Assembly: GCF_027853965.1 (NCBI RefSeq)
Contig: NZ_JAQGLB010000023.1
Span: 1-64,000 of the forward strand
Length of the DNA: 64,000 nt
Direction of reading: 5' to 3'
From: Saccharopolyspora indica
GTDB lineage: Bacteria > Actinomycetota > Actinomycetes > Mycobacteriales > Pseudonocardiaceae
The translations under genes and the position numbers were made by a program. Under the pieces are notes generated by a model. It was not told the DNA's origin. It did no database searches and saw only the letters and a list, made by a program, of their open reading frames with translations. This document shows positions 1 through 8,365 of the stretch, one piece after another (position 1 is the first letter of the stretch; every line of letters starts with the position of its first letter).

Positions 1-15
1 AACAACCGCCCACGC

Positions 16-47
16 AAAACGCTCGGCTGGGACACCCCAGCCGAGCG
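16..47 (-). terminator. Intrinsic terminator for the minus-strand operon
   Basis: A perfect 12-bp stem (20-31 paired with 36-47, loop ACAC) is followed on the minus strand by TTTT (19-16). It lies about 90 nt past the stop of the last gene of the minus-strand operon, so it probably ends that transcript. Confidence 0.75.
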
Positions 48-134
48 CTTCGCTACTCTACTCACAACCACCAGCTAGCAGCGGTGTTGCAACGACCCCT
101 CGAATCTGCCCAGGTGCACGGGCCGTTCTCGTCG

Positions 135-626
135 TCAGGCCCGCGTCTTGCGGGTGCCGAGGCCGAAGACGCTCACCGCGAGGAACGGCGCGGCCGCGAC
201 CACCGCGGCACCGATCTGCAGCACGCGGTTCTTGGTGAACAGCTCGTAGTTCGAGATCTCGGAGCCGACCCGGATCGTCACCGGGGTCGTGCACGACATC
301 TGGGCCTCGCCGGAGAACCACGGGGTCACCGGGTCCACGTACCGGCGGCCCTCCGCGCGGTAGGTGCTGATGTCGCGCGACTCGCCCTCCTCCGGCACGA
401 CCTTGCAGACCGCGTCCTTGCCGCGCTGAGCGCTGGTGAGCAGCATCGGCTCGCCGTTCCAGCGGAAGTACGGGCCGGTGGAGCCGTCGGCGGTGCTGGC
501 CTTGGCCAGCGAGGTGCCGCTGAACATCGCGATGCCCAGGAACACCGCGAAGACCAGCGCGACCAGCACGCCCCAGCCGATGGTGATGCCGATCAGCGTC
601 TTGCGGTTCATCGTGGAATCACTCAA
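135..626 (-). CDS. Small membrane protein of unknown function
   Basis: A 163-residue protein with an N-terminal membrane segment (about residues 11-33) and a second one near the C-terminus (about 137-155). The roughly 100-residue loop between them carries two cysteines and is probably extracytoplasmic. It matches no family I recognise. It is the last gene of an operon with the WXG100-like genes upstream, starting 4 nt after the preceding stop, so it may be a membrane partner of those proteins; that is inference from position. The TTG start at 626 sits directly against AGGGG. An ATG at 611 is the alternative start. Confidence 0.65.
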   Translation of the reverse strand: MSDSTMNRKTLIGITIGWGVLVALVFAVFLGIAMFSGTSLAKASTADGSTGPYFRWNGEPMLLTSAQRGKDAVCKVVPEEGESRDISTYRAEGRRYVDPVTPWFSGEAQMSCTTPVTIRVGSEISNYELFTKNRVLQIGAAVVAAAPFLAVSVFGLGTRKTRA

Positions 627-630
627 CCCC

Positions 631-1059
631 TCACCGCAGGAACGAATCCGGCGGTTCGTCGTCGTAGGTGTCGGCCGCCGGGCGGTTCGGGTCGTTGCCG
701 ATCACCGTGGCCACGTCGTACCCGGCGTCCAGCAGTTCCTTGGCCTGCTGCATGTTCGCCACGCTCTTGGCGAACGAGGCCTGCACCGACTCGTCGTGCA
801 GCGCCTCCCCGCTGGCGATGTCCTGCCAGCTGAGCTCACCGGCATCGATGCGCGCCTGCAGGGCCGCGATCTCCGGCGGCGCCTGGCCGGACCGGATCCG
901 CTGCTCGACGTCCTCGATCTGGTCGTCGGTCAGCTTGATCTCGGGCAGCGAAGCCTCGTACTGGGCAACGCGGTCCAGCACCTCCTCGGCCTGGCGCATG
1001 CGCTCTTCGAGCATCGCCTCGGCCTCGCGGATCTCCGGGGTCATCCAGTCGTCGCTCAC
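631..1059 (-). CDS. Acidic helical protein in the WXG100-like operon
   Basis: A 142-residue, highly charged and mostly helical protein with no membrane segment. Residues 1-60 look coiled-coil forming and the tail is rich in Asp and Pro. It resembles the cytosolic helical partner proteins often found next to type VII substrates in actinomycetes, but I cannot assign a family. GTG at 1059 is preferred because GGAGAGGAG lies 8 nt upstream. A GTG at 1068 would overlap that ribosome-binding site. It lies 18 nt after the 1078-1920 gene and is probably co-transcribed with it. Confidence 0.65.
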   Translation of the reverse strand: MSDDWMTPEIREAEAMLEERMRQAEEVLDRVAQYEASLPEIKLTDDQIEDVEQRIRSGQAPPEIAALQARIDAGELSWQDIASGEALHDESVQASFAKSVANMQQAKELLDAGYDVATVIGNDPNRPAADTYDDEPPDSFLR

Positions 1060-1077
1060 GTCGTGCACTCCTCTCCG

Positions 1078-1920
1078 TCACCGGTTCCCGGACGTCGCCG
1101 GCTGGTTGCCGCCGGTGGCCGCGTCCTTCACGCCGGTCGCGGAGTCCTTCACCCCGGTCGCCGCGTCCGTCACACCCGTCGCCGAGTCCTTCACCGCGGT
1201 GAAGTCGTCCTTGGCCTGCAAGCCGATGTTGACCGCGTCGCCCAGGCTGTTGGCGTCCTTGATCTTGGCCAGGTTGGTGCCCGCGCTCTTGACCGACTCG
1301 ACCAGCTGCACGACCGAGTCGTACATCTGCTGCAGCGCCTCGAAGAGCTCCAGGATCGCCATCACGATCTCGACGCACTTCTGCACGTTGCGCACCACGT
1401 TGGCCCAGCCCGCGACCGGGATCCACCCGGTGGCCGCGGTCTCGATCAGCCGGTCGACCAGCTTCTTGATCAGCTCCAGGGCCTTGTCGGTCATCTTCCG
1501 CGACATGTCCGCGGCCTTCTGGAAGCCCTTGCCGACCAGCTGCGCCAGCATGGCGTCGCCTTCGAGCGCCACGGTCCAGGTGGAGACCAGCAGCGTCTCG
1601 AACGCGATCGCGCCTGCGCCGTCCCAGCTCTCGCGCAGGTCGCTGATGCCCTGGTTCAGGTTCTTCCGGATGGCGCGCAGCGCATCGCCGACCTGGCCCC
1701 ACGCCTCGGCGTTGGTCTCGATCTTCGAGAAGTCACCGGCGATCGGCGCGATCAGCGTTTCGATCAGGTTCTGCCCGGTCACCTGCTCGTAGACCCAGTT
1801 GACCGCCTGCACCTGCCAGCCGGCGTCCTCGATCGCCTGCTTCTGCGATTCCGCGTTGCTCTGGCTCGGGTCGGCCGTGAGCACCCCCATCGGGTCTTCG
1901 GCGTCCGCGAACGAAGCCAT
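1078..1920 (-). CDS. WXG100/PPE-like helical protein with C-terminal repeats
   Basis: A 280-residue helical protein. Residues about 40-120 carry helix-turn-helix hairpin features, including a Trp-Asp-Gly turn (ESWDGAGA), as in WXG100-superfamily type VII secretion substrates, which form helical hairpins. A hydrophobic segment (about 145-165) follows. The C-terminal 45 residues are made of short repeats built on TGVKDSATGV and TGVKDAATG. GGGGGAGC precedes the ATG. The gene follows the 109-residue WXG100-like gene by 12 nt, so the two are probably co-expressed and may be partners. No ESX secretion component lies nearby. Confidence 0.6.
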   Translation of the reverse strand: MASFADAEDPMGVLTADPSQSNAESQKQAIEDAGWQVQAVNWVYEQVTGQNLIETLIAPIAGDFSKIETNAEAWGQVGDALRAIRKNLNQGISDLRESWDGAGAIAFETLLVSTWTVALEGDAMLAQLVGKGFQKAADMSRKMTDKALELIKKLVDRLIETAATGWIPVAGWANVVRNVQKCVEIVMAILELFEALQQMYDSVVQLVESVKSAGTNLAKIKDANSLGDAVNIGLQAKDDFTAVKDSATGVTDAATGVKDSATGVKDAATGGNQPATSGNR

Positions 1921-1932
1921 TCCCGCTCCCCC

Positions 1933-2262
1933 TCAGATCTTGATGTCGTCGAGATCGGACTGGATCTGCCGGAAGATCCCGACGATCTTCTGCTCGATCT
2001 CCTCGTACTCCGCGGAGGCGTCCGCCAGATCGTCCTTGACCTTCAGCAGTGCGCTGTTCGCCCATTCCAGGGTCTCGCCGTACAGCGCGGTCACCATTTC
2101 GACGACCGGGATCAGCACCATCATCAGACCGGTGAACCCGCTGGTGTCGGACGCGGTGCTCTCCGCCCACTCATCGATCTTCGTGAAATACCCGGCGTTC
2201 CGCTCCAGCAGGCCTTCGAAGCCCTTCATCTCGGCTGGAATCGCCTTGAGGTTTTCAGCCAC
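1933..2262 (-). CDS. WXG100-like small helical protein
   Basis: A 109-residue all-helical protein of the length typical for the WXG100 (EsxA/EsxB-like) superfamily. The predicted hairpin has a hydrophobic stretch at about 45-65 and an acidic C-terminal helix, but the exact W-x-G turn is absent (EWAES and DTSGF occur instead). It is the first gene of the minus-strand operon and starts with GTG after GGGGG. The family call rests on length, helicity and the neighbouring gene. I see no C-terminal YxxxD/E secretion signal. Confidence 0.5.
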   Translation of the reverse strand: MAENLKAIPAEMKGFEGLLERNAGYFTKIDEWAESTASDTSGFTGLMMVLIPVVEMVTALYGETLEWANSALLKVKDDLADASAEYEEIEQKIVGIFRQIQSDLDDIKI

Positions 2263-2502
2263 CCGAACCCCCGACTCGCACTAATCCGTCAGGAGCATTT
2301 GACTCCACCTAGCGCGCCCGGGTTCCACGAATGCGGCCGCTCGTTTCCCATTCGTGACAAGCAAAGGGCCAGATTGACCGTTTTGACGAATACATCCCGT
2401 TAGCCCGGCGAACTGATCGCGGCCGCAATTACCCGGCAGTTTCAGCGCAATTCACGCGCGCCGGACCGAAACGGATCGGGCCGCACGGCGAATCGCGGGC
2501 CG

Positions 2503-3066
2503 TCAGCCGACCAGCGCGGGCAGCACGTACTCGGCGACGCGCTCCGCCGTCCCGCAGTCGTCCGAATCCGCTTCCGCCGCGGTCACCGAGACCTGCAGGG
2601 TCGCCCCGGCGACACCCGCGTACACCGTGCAGTCGCCGGCGCGCAGCGTCTTGGTGCCCGCGAGCGCGCCCAGCTCGACCTCGTCCCGGCCCAGGTCCGC
2701 GAAGCCCTCCCGCTGCGCCCCGATCAGCACCGACCGGGCGCCCGACTCGGCGTCGAACCGGCAGCCGCGCACCGGCGGGTCGAAGCCGAGCTCCTGCGGC
2801 CGGCCGGACAGCACGGCGAAGGCCAGCGATTCGAGGTCCGCCGGTTCGACGAGCAGGCAGATCTGCTCGCCGGACAGCGCCGCGAGGTGCGCGCGCTGCT
2901 CCGGCGGGATGTTCCGGGTGATCGAGGGCTCCGTCGACTCCGTCGCCGACTCCGCCGCGGAGGTCGAGGGCGTCGACGGCTCCGCGGCGGGCGGCGACTG
3001 CTCGGGAGCGCACCCGGCCACGGCGGCGAGCAACGCCACCCCGGCCACCAAACCCCAACGCCTCAC
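2503..3066 (-). CDS. DUF3558-like lipoprotein
   Basis: A 187-residue lipoprotein. The signal segment (RRWGLVAGVALLAAVAGC) ends in a lipobox Cys, followed by a Ser/Thr/Glu/Pro-rich linker. The folded domain has conserved Cys residues (ICLLVEP, GCRFD, GDCTVY, DDCG) spaced as in DUF3558 proteins of actinomycetes. The GTG at 3066 is chosen because AGGGAGGT lies 9 nt upstream; longer readings run back toward the previous gene and lack a signal peptide. It is 26 nt downstream of the PLP-enzyme gene and probably in the same transcript. The molecular role is unknown. Confidence 0.7.
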   Translation of the reverse strand: MRRWGLVAGVALLAAVAGCAPEQSPPAAEPSTPSTSAAESATESTEPSITRNIPPEQRAHLAALSGEQICLLVEPADLESLAFAVLSGRPQELGFDPPVRGCRFDAESGARSVLIGAQREGFADLGRDEVELGALAGTKTLRAGDCTVYAGVAGATLQVSVTAAEADSDDCGTAERVAEYVLPALVG

Positions 3067-3092
3067 CGGAACCAGACCTCCCTGCACCGCGC

Positions 3093-4202
3093 TCAACCCG
3101 CCCGGAACTCGCCGGTCGCGTGGAAGTGCTCCAGCACCGCGCGCGGCGCGTCCAGGTCCATGCCGCGGGCGGCGACCCACTCGTCGTCGTAGTAGGTGTT
3201 CGCGTAGCGCTCACCGCCGTCGCAGAGCAACGTCACGATGCTCCCGCGCCGCCCGGAGGCGATCATCTCCGACGCCAGCGCGAACACGCCCCACAGGTTG
3301 GTCCCGGTGGATCCGCCGACCCGGCGGCCCAGCACCTGCTCGGTGTGCCGGATGGTGGCGATCGAGGCCGCGTCCGGGACCTTGATCATCCGGTCGATCG
3401 CCTGCCCGACGAAGGACGGCTCCACCCGCGGGCGGCCGATGCCCTCGATCAGCGAACCGCGGTCGCTGGTGCGCTCCGGATCGCTGTCCCGCCAGGCGTC
3501 GAAGAACACCGAGTGCTCCGGGTCGACCACGGCCAGCTCGGTGCGGTGGCACCGGTAGCGCAGGTAGCGGCCGAAGGTCGCGCTGGTGCCGCCGGTGCCC
3601 GCACCGACCACGATCCAGCTCGGTTCGGCGTGCGGTTCCAGCGCCAGCTGCTCGAAGACCGACTCGGCGATGTTGTTGTTGCCGCGCCAGTCGGTGGCGC
3701 GCTCGGCGTGGGTGAACTGGTCCATGAAGTGGCCGCCGAGCTCGGCGGCCAGCCGGCGCGATTCGGTGTAGATCGCGCCCGGTTCGTCCACGAAGTGGCA
3801 GCGGCCGCCGTGCCACTCGATCAGCGACACCTTCTCGCGGCTGGTGGAGCGCGGCATCACCGCGATGAACGGCAGCCCGAGCAGGCGGGCGAAGTAGGCC
3901 TCGGACACCGCGGTGGAACCGGAGGAGGCCTCGATCACCGGTGTGTTCTCGGTCACCCAGCCGTTGCAGATCGCGTAGAGGAACAGCGATCGGGCCAGCC
4001 GGTGCTTGAGCGAACCAGTCGGATGTGTTGACTCGTCCTTGAGGTAGAGATCGATTCCCCACTCCGCGGGCAGCGGGTAGCGCAGCAGGTGGGTGTCGGC
4101 GCTGCGGTTCGCGTCGGCCTCGATGATCCGGACCGCTTCGCTGGTCCAGGCCCTGGTCCGCGTGCAGGAGCGATCGATGCTGGCGGCCATCCCCGGGGTC
4201 AT
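3093..4202 (-). CDS. PLP-dependent cysteine synthase-fold enzyme, Cds1-like
   Basis: A 369-residue fold-type II PLP enzyme of the cysteine synthase/cystathionine beta-synthase superfamily. The PLP lysine is in HPTGSLKHR, the substrate loop is [10 protein letters not shown], and the phosphate-binding glycine loop is [10 protein letters not shown]. Length and C-terminal motifs match the Cds1 (Rv3684-like) L-cysteine desulfhydrase group rather than CysK or CysM. That group releases sulfide, pyruvate and ammonia from cysteine. The ATG at 4202 overlaps the stop of the DUF4229 gene by ATGA, indicating translational coupling. Substrate assignment is by family. Confidence 0.75.
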   Translation of the reverse strand: MTPGMAASIDRSCTRTRAWTSEAVRIIEADANRSADTHLLRYPLPAEWGIDLYLKDESTHPTGSLKHRLARSLFLYAICNGWVTENTPVIEASSGSTAVSEAYFARLLGLPFIAVMPRSTSREKVSLIEWHGGRCHFVDEPGAIYTESRRLAAELGGHFMDQFTHAERATDWRGNNNIAESVFEQLALEPHAEPSWIVVGAGTGGTSATFGRYLRYRCHRTELAVVDPEHSVFFDAWRDSDPERTSDRGSLIEGIGRPRVEPSFVGQAIDRMIKVPDAASIATIRHTEQVLGRRVGGSTGTNLWGVFALASEMIASGRRGSIVTLLCDGGERYANTYYDDEWVAARGMDLDAPRAVLEHFHATGEFRAG

Positions 4203-4513
4203 CCGGCGTCCGCTGCGCGGTCGCCGCGCAGCTGGGACAGGAGCTCCTCGCGGCGGGCCTTGCGCTCCGCGCCGCGCTCGGCCATCCCGATCGCCACCCG
4301 GCGCCGCAGCTTGCCGAAGACCAGCAAGGACAGCGGCATCACGACCACGACCGACACCGCCAGCGCGACCAGCGCGGGCACCTTGGCCAGCATCAACAGC
4401 GCCGCCACGGCGATCACCATCGCGAACCTGGCGACGGTGTACAGCGCGATGTCACGTGCGAGAGTCGACTTCGCACCCTGGGACGCGGTTCCGGACTGCT
4501 GCTGTTCCTGCAC
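4199..4513 (-). CDS. DUF4229 membrane protein
   Basis: A 104-residue protein with two membrane segments (about residues 25-42 and 46-66) and a basic cytoplasmic tail ([21 protein letters not shown]). This is the layout of DUF4229 proteins of actinomycetes, whose function is unknown. GTG at 4513 is preferred; a TTG at 4531 would add six residues but has no ribosome-binding site. The stop overlaps the start of the Cds1-like gene (ATGA). It diverges from bldC, so both promoters lie in 4532-4707. Confidence 0.7.
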   Translation of the reverse strand: MQEQQQSGTASQGAKSTLARDIALYTVARFAMVIAVAALLMLAKVPALVALAVSVVVVMPLSLLVFGKLRRRVAIGMAERGAERKARREELLSQLRGDRAADAG

Positions 4514-4707
4514 GTCACCAGGGTAGAGCAAGCGATCGGCGAACCGGCCGGGCGGCCGGTTCGCGGCCGTCTCGGGCGCCGCCCGAAGCGCCGTTTTCGT
4601 CCCTTACCTTCCCTTTACCTAAACCCAAATGTTCGAGTACCTGGCCATCGGGGTGCCAGGATGCGACCGGATTGCCCGAATGACCATCTCGAACGTGGAG
4701 GTCACCT

Positions 4708-4932
4708 GTGACCGCGACGACCCAGCAGCCGCGCCAGAACGGCCAGGAGCAGCTCCTCACGCCCGGTGAGGTCGCGGCGCTCTTCCGGGTCGACCCCAAG
4801 ACCGTGACGCGGTGGGCCACGGCCGGCCGGATCGGTTCCATCCGGACGCCCGGCGGCCACCGCCGCTTCCGCGAGTCTGAGGTCCGCGCCCTGCTCGCCG
4901 AACTCACCAACGACGTGAACCGCGCCATCTGA
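4708..4932 (+). CDS. bldC: BldC, MerR-like developmental regulator
   Basis: A 74-residue DNA-binding protein. From residue 15 it follows the BldC signature LLTPGEVAALFRVDPKTVTRW, then SIRTPGGHRRFRESEVRALL, the minimal MerR-type winged helix without effector or dimerisation domain. In Streptomyces BldC binds DNA head-to-tail in cooperative oligomers and delays sporulation. The N-terminal 14 residues are unstructured and Gln-rich. GTG start with GGAGG 8 nt upstream. It stands as a single gene divergent from the DUF4229 gene. Confidence 0.93.
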   Translation: MTATTQQPRQNGQEQLLTPGEVAALFRVDPKTVTRWATAGRIGSIRTPGGHRRFRESEVRALLAELTNDVNRAI

Positions 4933-5268
4933 GCAACGCCCGAGAACTGGTCCTGCACGCGGCCAGGGGTGGCGGTAACCCGCGGCCCCCGGCTCGCGCA
5001 CGACCTTTCACCTTCCAGACTCGTTCGACGAGTTCGGAAGGGCTCGTTCGAAGGCATTGCTCCGGGTTCACCGAGCCGCTCGCCAGCACCCCTCGTGGGC
5101 GAGCGGGCCGAAACGACGCCCGCGGTCGGGCGACGACCGCCGCCACCCGGGTGGTGCTGCGCCGATGGCGTGGCAGCACCCGGGTCGCTGACGTGCGGCC
5201 ACCTGCGACGCGGACAACCGGGGCCGGGATTGGCTAATCTCGGAAGCGGCAGAGTTGGAGGTGGCCCG
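4933..5268. other. Intergenic region after bldC
   Basis: A 336-nt gap between two plus-strand genes. I see no coding sequence. An interrupted hairpin at 5012-5040 (CTTCC..ACTCG / CGAGT..GGAAG) may terminate bldC. The promoter of the next gene should lie in the last 80 nt, but no convincing -10 or -35 is visible. Confidence 0.4.
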
Positions 5269-5460
5269 ATGATCTACGTCCTGGCAGCGATCGGCGCGCT
5301 CACGATCGCGGTGCTGATGTGGAAGGCGTTCGGCCCCGTCTCGGCCGGGCCGGACCGGCCCCGTCCCAGGCAGGCGCCGATCGCGCCCGACGACGACCCC
5401 GAGTTCCTGCGCCGCCTGGACGAGCAGCGGCGCAAGTCCCGGCCGTCGGAAGACGACTGA
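5269..5460 (+). CDS. Single-pass membrane microprotein
   Basis: A 63-residue protein. One membrane segment (MIYVLAAIGALTIAVLMW) is followed by a Pro/Arg-rich linker and a charged tail (DDDPEFLRRLDEQRRK). The tail resembles the cytoplasmic ends of small actinobacterial membrane proteins of unknown function. ATG at 5269 with GGAGG (5258-5262) upstream. The upstream in-frame extension is rejected because it lacks a ribosome-binding site and has no membrane logic. It ends 42 nt before a strong hairpin. Confidence 0.7.
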   Translation: MIYVLAAIGALTIAVLMWKAFGPVSAGPDRPRPRQAPIAPDDDPEFLRRLDEQRRKSRPSEDD

Positions 5461-5502
5461 CCGACCGGCGGGCCGGCACGCCCGCCACCCGGTCCACAAC
5501 GC

Positions 5503-5539
5503 CAGCAGCCCTGAACCACCGCGTGGTTCAGGGCTGCTG
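5503..5539. terminator. Bidirectional hairpin terminator
   Basis: A perfect 17-bp stem (5503-5519 with 5523-5539) and 3-nt loop lies between convergent genes ending at 5460 (+) and 5553 (-). There is no U-tract, as is common for actinobacterial hairpin terminators. Confidence 0.75.
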
Positions 5540-5552
5540 CGTAGTGCGGTCT

Positions 5553-7127
5553 TCAGGCCTGGCGGTTGCGGCCGGGCGCGTGCGGGAAGTCATCGGCGAC
5601 GATCGCGGCCAGCTCCAGCAGCGCCATCCTGGTCGGCGCGGCGAGCTGGTCCAGCTCCACCTCGGCGCCCTCCTCCAGGTGCGGGTCGAACGGGATCTTC
5701 GACACCGCGCGGCACCGCGAGCTGAAGTGCGCGGTCAGCTTGTCCACGTCGACCTTGCCGGAGCCCGGGCGCACCGAGTTGATCACCGCCACCGACCTGG
5801 CCACCAGGTCGCCGTAGCCGTGCGCGTCCAGCCAGTCCAAGGTGGCCGACGCGCTGCGCGCGCCGTCGATCGAGCCGGACGAGACGATCACCAGCGAGTC
5901 GGCGAGGTCCAGCACGCCCTTCATGGCGGAGTGCATCAGGCCGGTGCCGCAGTCGGTGAGCACCACGTTGTAGAAGTGCTCGAGCAGCGTGACGGTGCGC
6001 CGGTAGTCGTCCTCGCTGAACGCCTCCGAGACCGCCGGATCCTGTTCGCTGGCCAGCACTTCCAGCCGCGACGGGCCCTGCGAGGTGTAGGCGCGGACAT
6101 CGCTGTACTTGCGGATGCGGTGCGCGTCGCGCAGCAGGTGCCGCACCGTCGCGGTGGTCTCCAGCGGGATCTTCTGCGCCAGCGTGCCGCGGTCCGGGTT
6201 CGCGTCCACCGCGATCACCCGGTCACCGCGCAGCGAGGAGAACGTGGAGCCGAGGGTGGCGGTCGTGGTCGTCTTGCCCACACCGCCCTTCAGGCTCAGC
6301 ATCGCGATCTTGTAGCAGCCCTGCAGCGGCTGGTTGATCCGGCCGATCAGCTCCCGGCGGCGCCGGTCGGCCGGCCCCTCGCCGAAGTTGACCGTCTTCC
6401 CGCTGGCCAGGTAGACGGCCTTGCGCCACCCGGATTGGGGAGACCGCTTGGTCTGCCGGAGCAGCTGAGCGGACGAGAGGTCCTGGCCGAATGGCCGATC
6501 CCCCGGGCCGCCGTTCGGGGCAGCCTGGGGGTGTGACGAATACGACTGCTGCGGAAACTGCTGAGCGCCGGTCGGGTAAGGCCCGGACTGGCCACCGGAC
6601 ACCGGCGCGTACGGGCCGGACTGCCCACCTGACACGGGCGCATAAGGACCGGACGGACCACCGGACACCGGCGAATAAGGACCAGAAGGCCCACCGGAAA
6701 CGGGCGGGTACGGACCGGACTGCCCACCGGAGACCGAGTACGGACCCGACTGCGCACCGGGCACCTGGTGCGGGCCCGACGCCTGCGGGTGCGGGCCGGA
6801 CATCGACGGGTCGGGGAACTGCGGCTGCGGCCCGGACATCGAGGGATCCGGGAACTGCGGCTGCGGCCCGGACTGGGCGGGGTCGCCGTACACCGGTGCC
6901 GCGCCCGCGGGCGCGCCGCCCGGGTAGTACGGCTGCGGCGCGTCCCCTGCCGGGTTGCCGGACGGGTCGACCTGCGACGGGTCGACGTAGGACGGTGTGG
7001 GGTGCGCGGGCCTGGTCTGCGGCTCGACGTACTGCGCGCTCCCGGACTCGACGTCCGCGCCGTCGGGCTGCGCCGCGGTGGTCCCCGCGTCCCGCCGAGC
7101 TTCGGGCTCTTCGTACTGTCCGGTCAC
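5553..7127 (-). CDS. EspI-like ParA/MinD ATPase with repetitive Pro/Gly-rich N-terminus
   Basis: A 524-residue protein. Residues 1-230 are Pro/Gln/Gly-rich and disordered, with duplicated PQPQFPDPSMSG units (about 88-111) and five SGPYxPVSGG-type repeats (about 127-184). Residues 265-510 form a SIMIBI ATPase with deviant Walker A KGGVGKTTTT (280-289) followed by VIAVDANPDRGTLAQ and VVLTDCGTG. This layout matches EspI-like proteins linked to type VII secretion in mycobacteria, where the ATPase influences ESX-1 activity. Start GTG at 7127 has GGGAGG about 9 nt upstream; the 7145 alternative has none. Type VII-like substrates at 1-2.3 kb are nearby, but no ESX core genes are. Confidence 0.75.
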   Translation of the reverse strand: MTGQYEEPEARRDAGTTAAQPDGADVESGSAQYVEPQTRPAHPTPSYVDPSQVDPSGNPAGDAPQPYYPGGAPAGAAPVYGDPAQSGPQPQFPDPSMSGPQPQFPDPSMSGPHPQASGPHQVPGAQSGPYSVSGGQSGPYPPVSGGPSGPYSPVSGGPSGPYAPVSGGQSGPYAPVSGGQSGPYPTGAQQFPQQSYSSHPQAAPNGGPGDRPFGQDLSSAQLLRQTKRSPQSGWRKAVYLASGKTVNFGEGPADRRRRELIGRINQPLQGCYKIAMLSLKGGVGKTTTTATLGSTFSSLRGDRVIAVDANPDRGTLAQKIPLETTATVRHLLRDAHRIRKYSDVRAYTSQGPSRLEVLASEQDPAVSEAFSEDDYRRTVTLLEHFYNVVLTDCGTGLMHSAMKGVLDLADSLVIVSSGSIDGARSASATLDWLDAHGYGDLVARSVAVINSVRPGSGKVDVDKLTAHFSSRCRAVSKIPFDPHLEEGAEVELDQLAAPTRMALLELAAIVADDFPHAPGRNRQA

Positions 7128-7363
7128 CGTTGCCGTCCCTCCCACAATCGAGCCGGGCCCTGCCGGACCGAATCGTGAACTCCCCGTCTCCGCAAGGCAC
7201 GGTAGTCGCAGAGATACCCGCTAGTCACCGGGGGTGGGCGGTCCGATCTTCCGGAACCGTTCGCCGACGGGGCGCGAATTGCGCAGGTGGCGGACTGGAC
7301 GCGACGGAACCCGCCGCGCACGGCGGGTTCCCCGCTGCGCCCCGGAGGGCGCTGATCACCCGC

Positions 7364-8365
7364 TCACAGTCCAGCGTACGAGTGAAGACCGGCCACGACG
7401 ATGTTGATGAAGAACAGGTTGAAGATCATGACGGCCAGGCCGAGGATGTTGATCCAGGCGGCGCGCACCCCGCGCCAGCCCGCGGTGGCGCGGGCGTGCA
7501 GGTACGCGGCGTAGACCACCCAGGCGATGAAGGAGCAGGTCTCCTTCGGGTCCCAGCCCCAGAACCGGCCCCAGGCCGCTTCCGCCCAGATCGCGCCCGC
7601 GACGATGGCGAACGTCCACACCGGGAAGATGATCACCGTGGCGCGGTAGGCGACCCGGTCCAGCGCCTGGCTGGTGGGCAGCCGCGAGCCGACCTTGGTC
7701 ATCTTCAGCGGGTTGTTCTCGTACCGGCAGCGCACCAGGTACAGCAGGCTGGCCACGCCGGCGAACAGCAGCACGCCGCTGGCGATGATCGCCGCGGCGA
7801 CGTGGATCACGATCCAGTAGGACTGCAGCGCCGGGATCAGCGGCGCCGCCTGCGCGTAGAGCACCGTGCCGGACAGGAAGAGCAGCAGGATCACCGGCAG
7901 CATCAGGAATCCGCCGAGCCCGCGCAGCTGGGGCGAGGTCGCGGCGCGACGAGCGGTGCGCGTCTGCCGGTACAGCACGACCAGCCAGGCCACCACGGCG
8001 GCCAGGCAGATCGCCGAGCCGAACTCGTACATGTTGCCCCACGGCACCCGGCCGGTGGCCAGTCCGCGCAGCAGCAGGGAGGCGAAGTGCACCACCGCGC
8101 CGAGCAGCGTCATCGCGACGGCCATGCCGCCGAGGCGCTCGGAGAACGGCCGCTTCTCCGGGGCGGGCACGTGCCCGACCACCGGGGTCGAGGTGGCGTC
8201 CCCGCCGCCTCCGCCGACGAGTGCCGCCTCGCGGTTGCGCTCGACCGCGCCGACGCGCCCGCGGGAGAACTCCGCGAAGTACAGCAGCATCGCCAGGATG
8301 TAGACCACCACCGACGTGGCGTAGGCCATGTCGCTGTAGGTCGACAGCGTCTCGTTGACCGGCAT
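7364..8365 (-). CDS. ccsB: Cytochrome c biogenesis protein CcsB/ResC
   Basis: A 333-residue multi-pass membrane protein of System II cytochrome c maturation. It carries the haem-handling WWD-type segment WGRFWGWDPKETCSF and conserved membrane histidines (AVVHFASLL, WIVIHVAAA, VVAGLHSYAG). With ResB it exports haem and ligates it to CXXCH apocytochromes outside the membrane. The start at 8365 is fixed by the TGATG overlap with resB and by AAGGAAGAG upstream. It is the last gene of the tlpA-ccdA-resB-ccsB set, matching the Rv0526-Rv0529 order. Confidence 0.93.
   Translation of the reverse strand: MPVNETLSTYSDMAYATSVVVYILAMLLYFAEFSRGRVGAVERNREAALVGGGGGDATSTPVVGHVPAPEKRPFSERLGGMAVAMTLLGAVVHFASLLLRGLATGRVPWGNMYEFGSAICLAAVVAWLVVLYRQTRTARRAATSPQLRGLGGFLMLPVILLLFLSGTVLYAQAAPLIPALQSYWIVIHVAAAIIASGVLLFAGVASLLYLVRCRYENNPLKMTKVGSRLPTSQALDRVAYRATVIIFPVWTFAIVAGAIWAEAAWGRFWGWDPKETCSFIAWVVYAAYLHARATAGWRGVRAAWINILGLAVMIFNLFFINIVVAGLHSYAGL

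Noticed and set aside
436-2403. Long plus-strand ORF antisense to the WXG100-like operon
   Set aside because: GC-rich codon bias opens the complementary frames. It has no ribosome-binding site, no family resemblance and is Arg/His/Leu-rich as shadow ORFs are.
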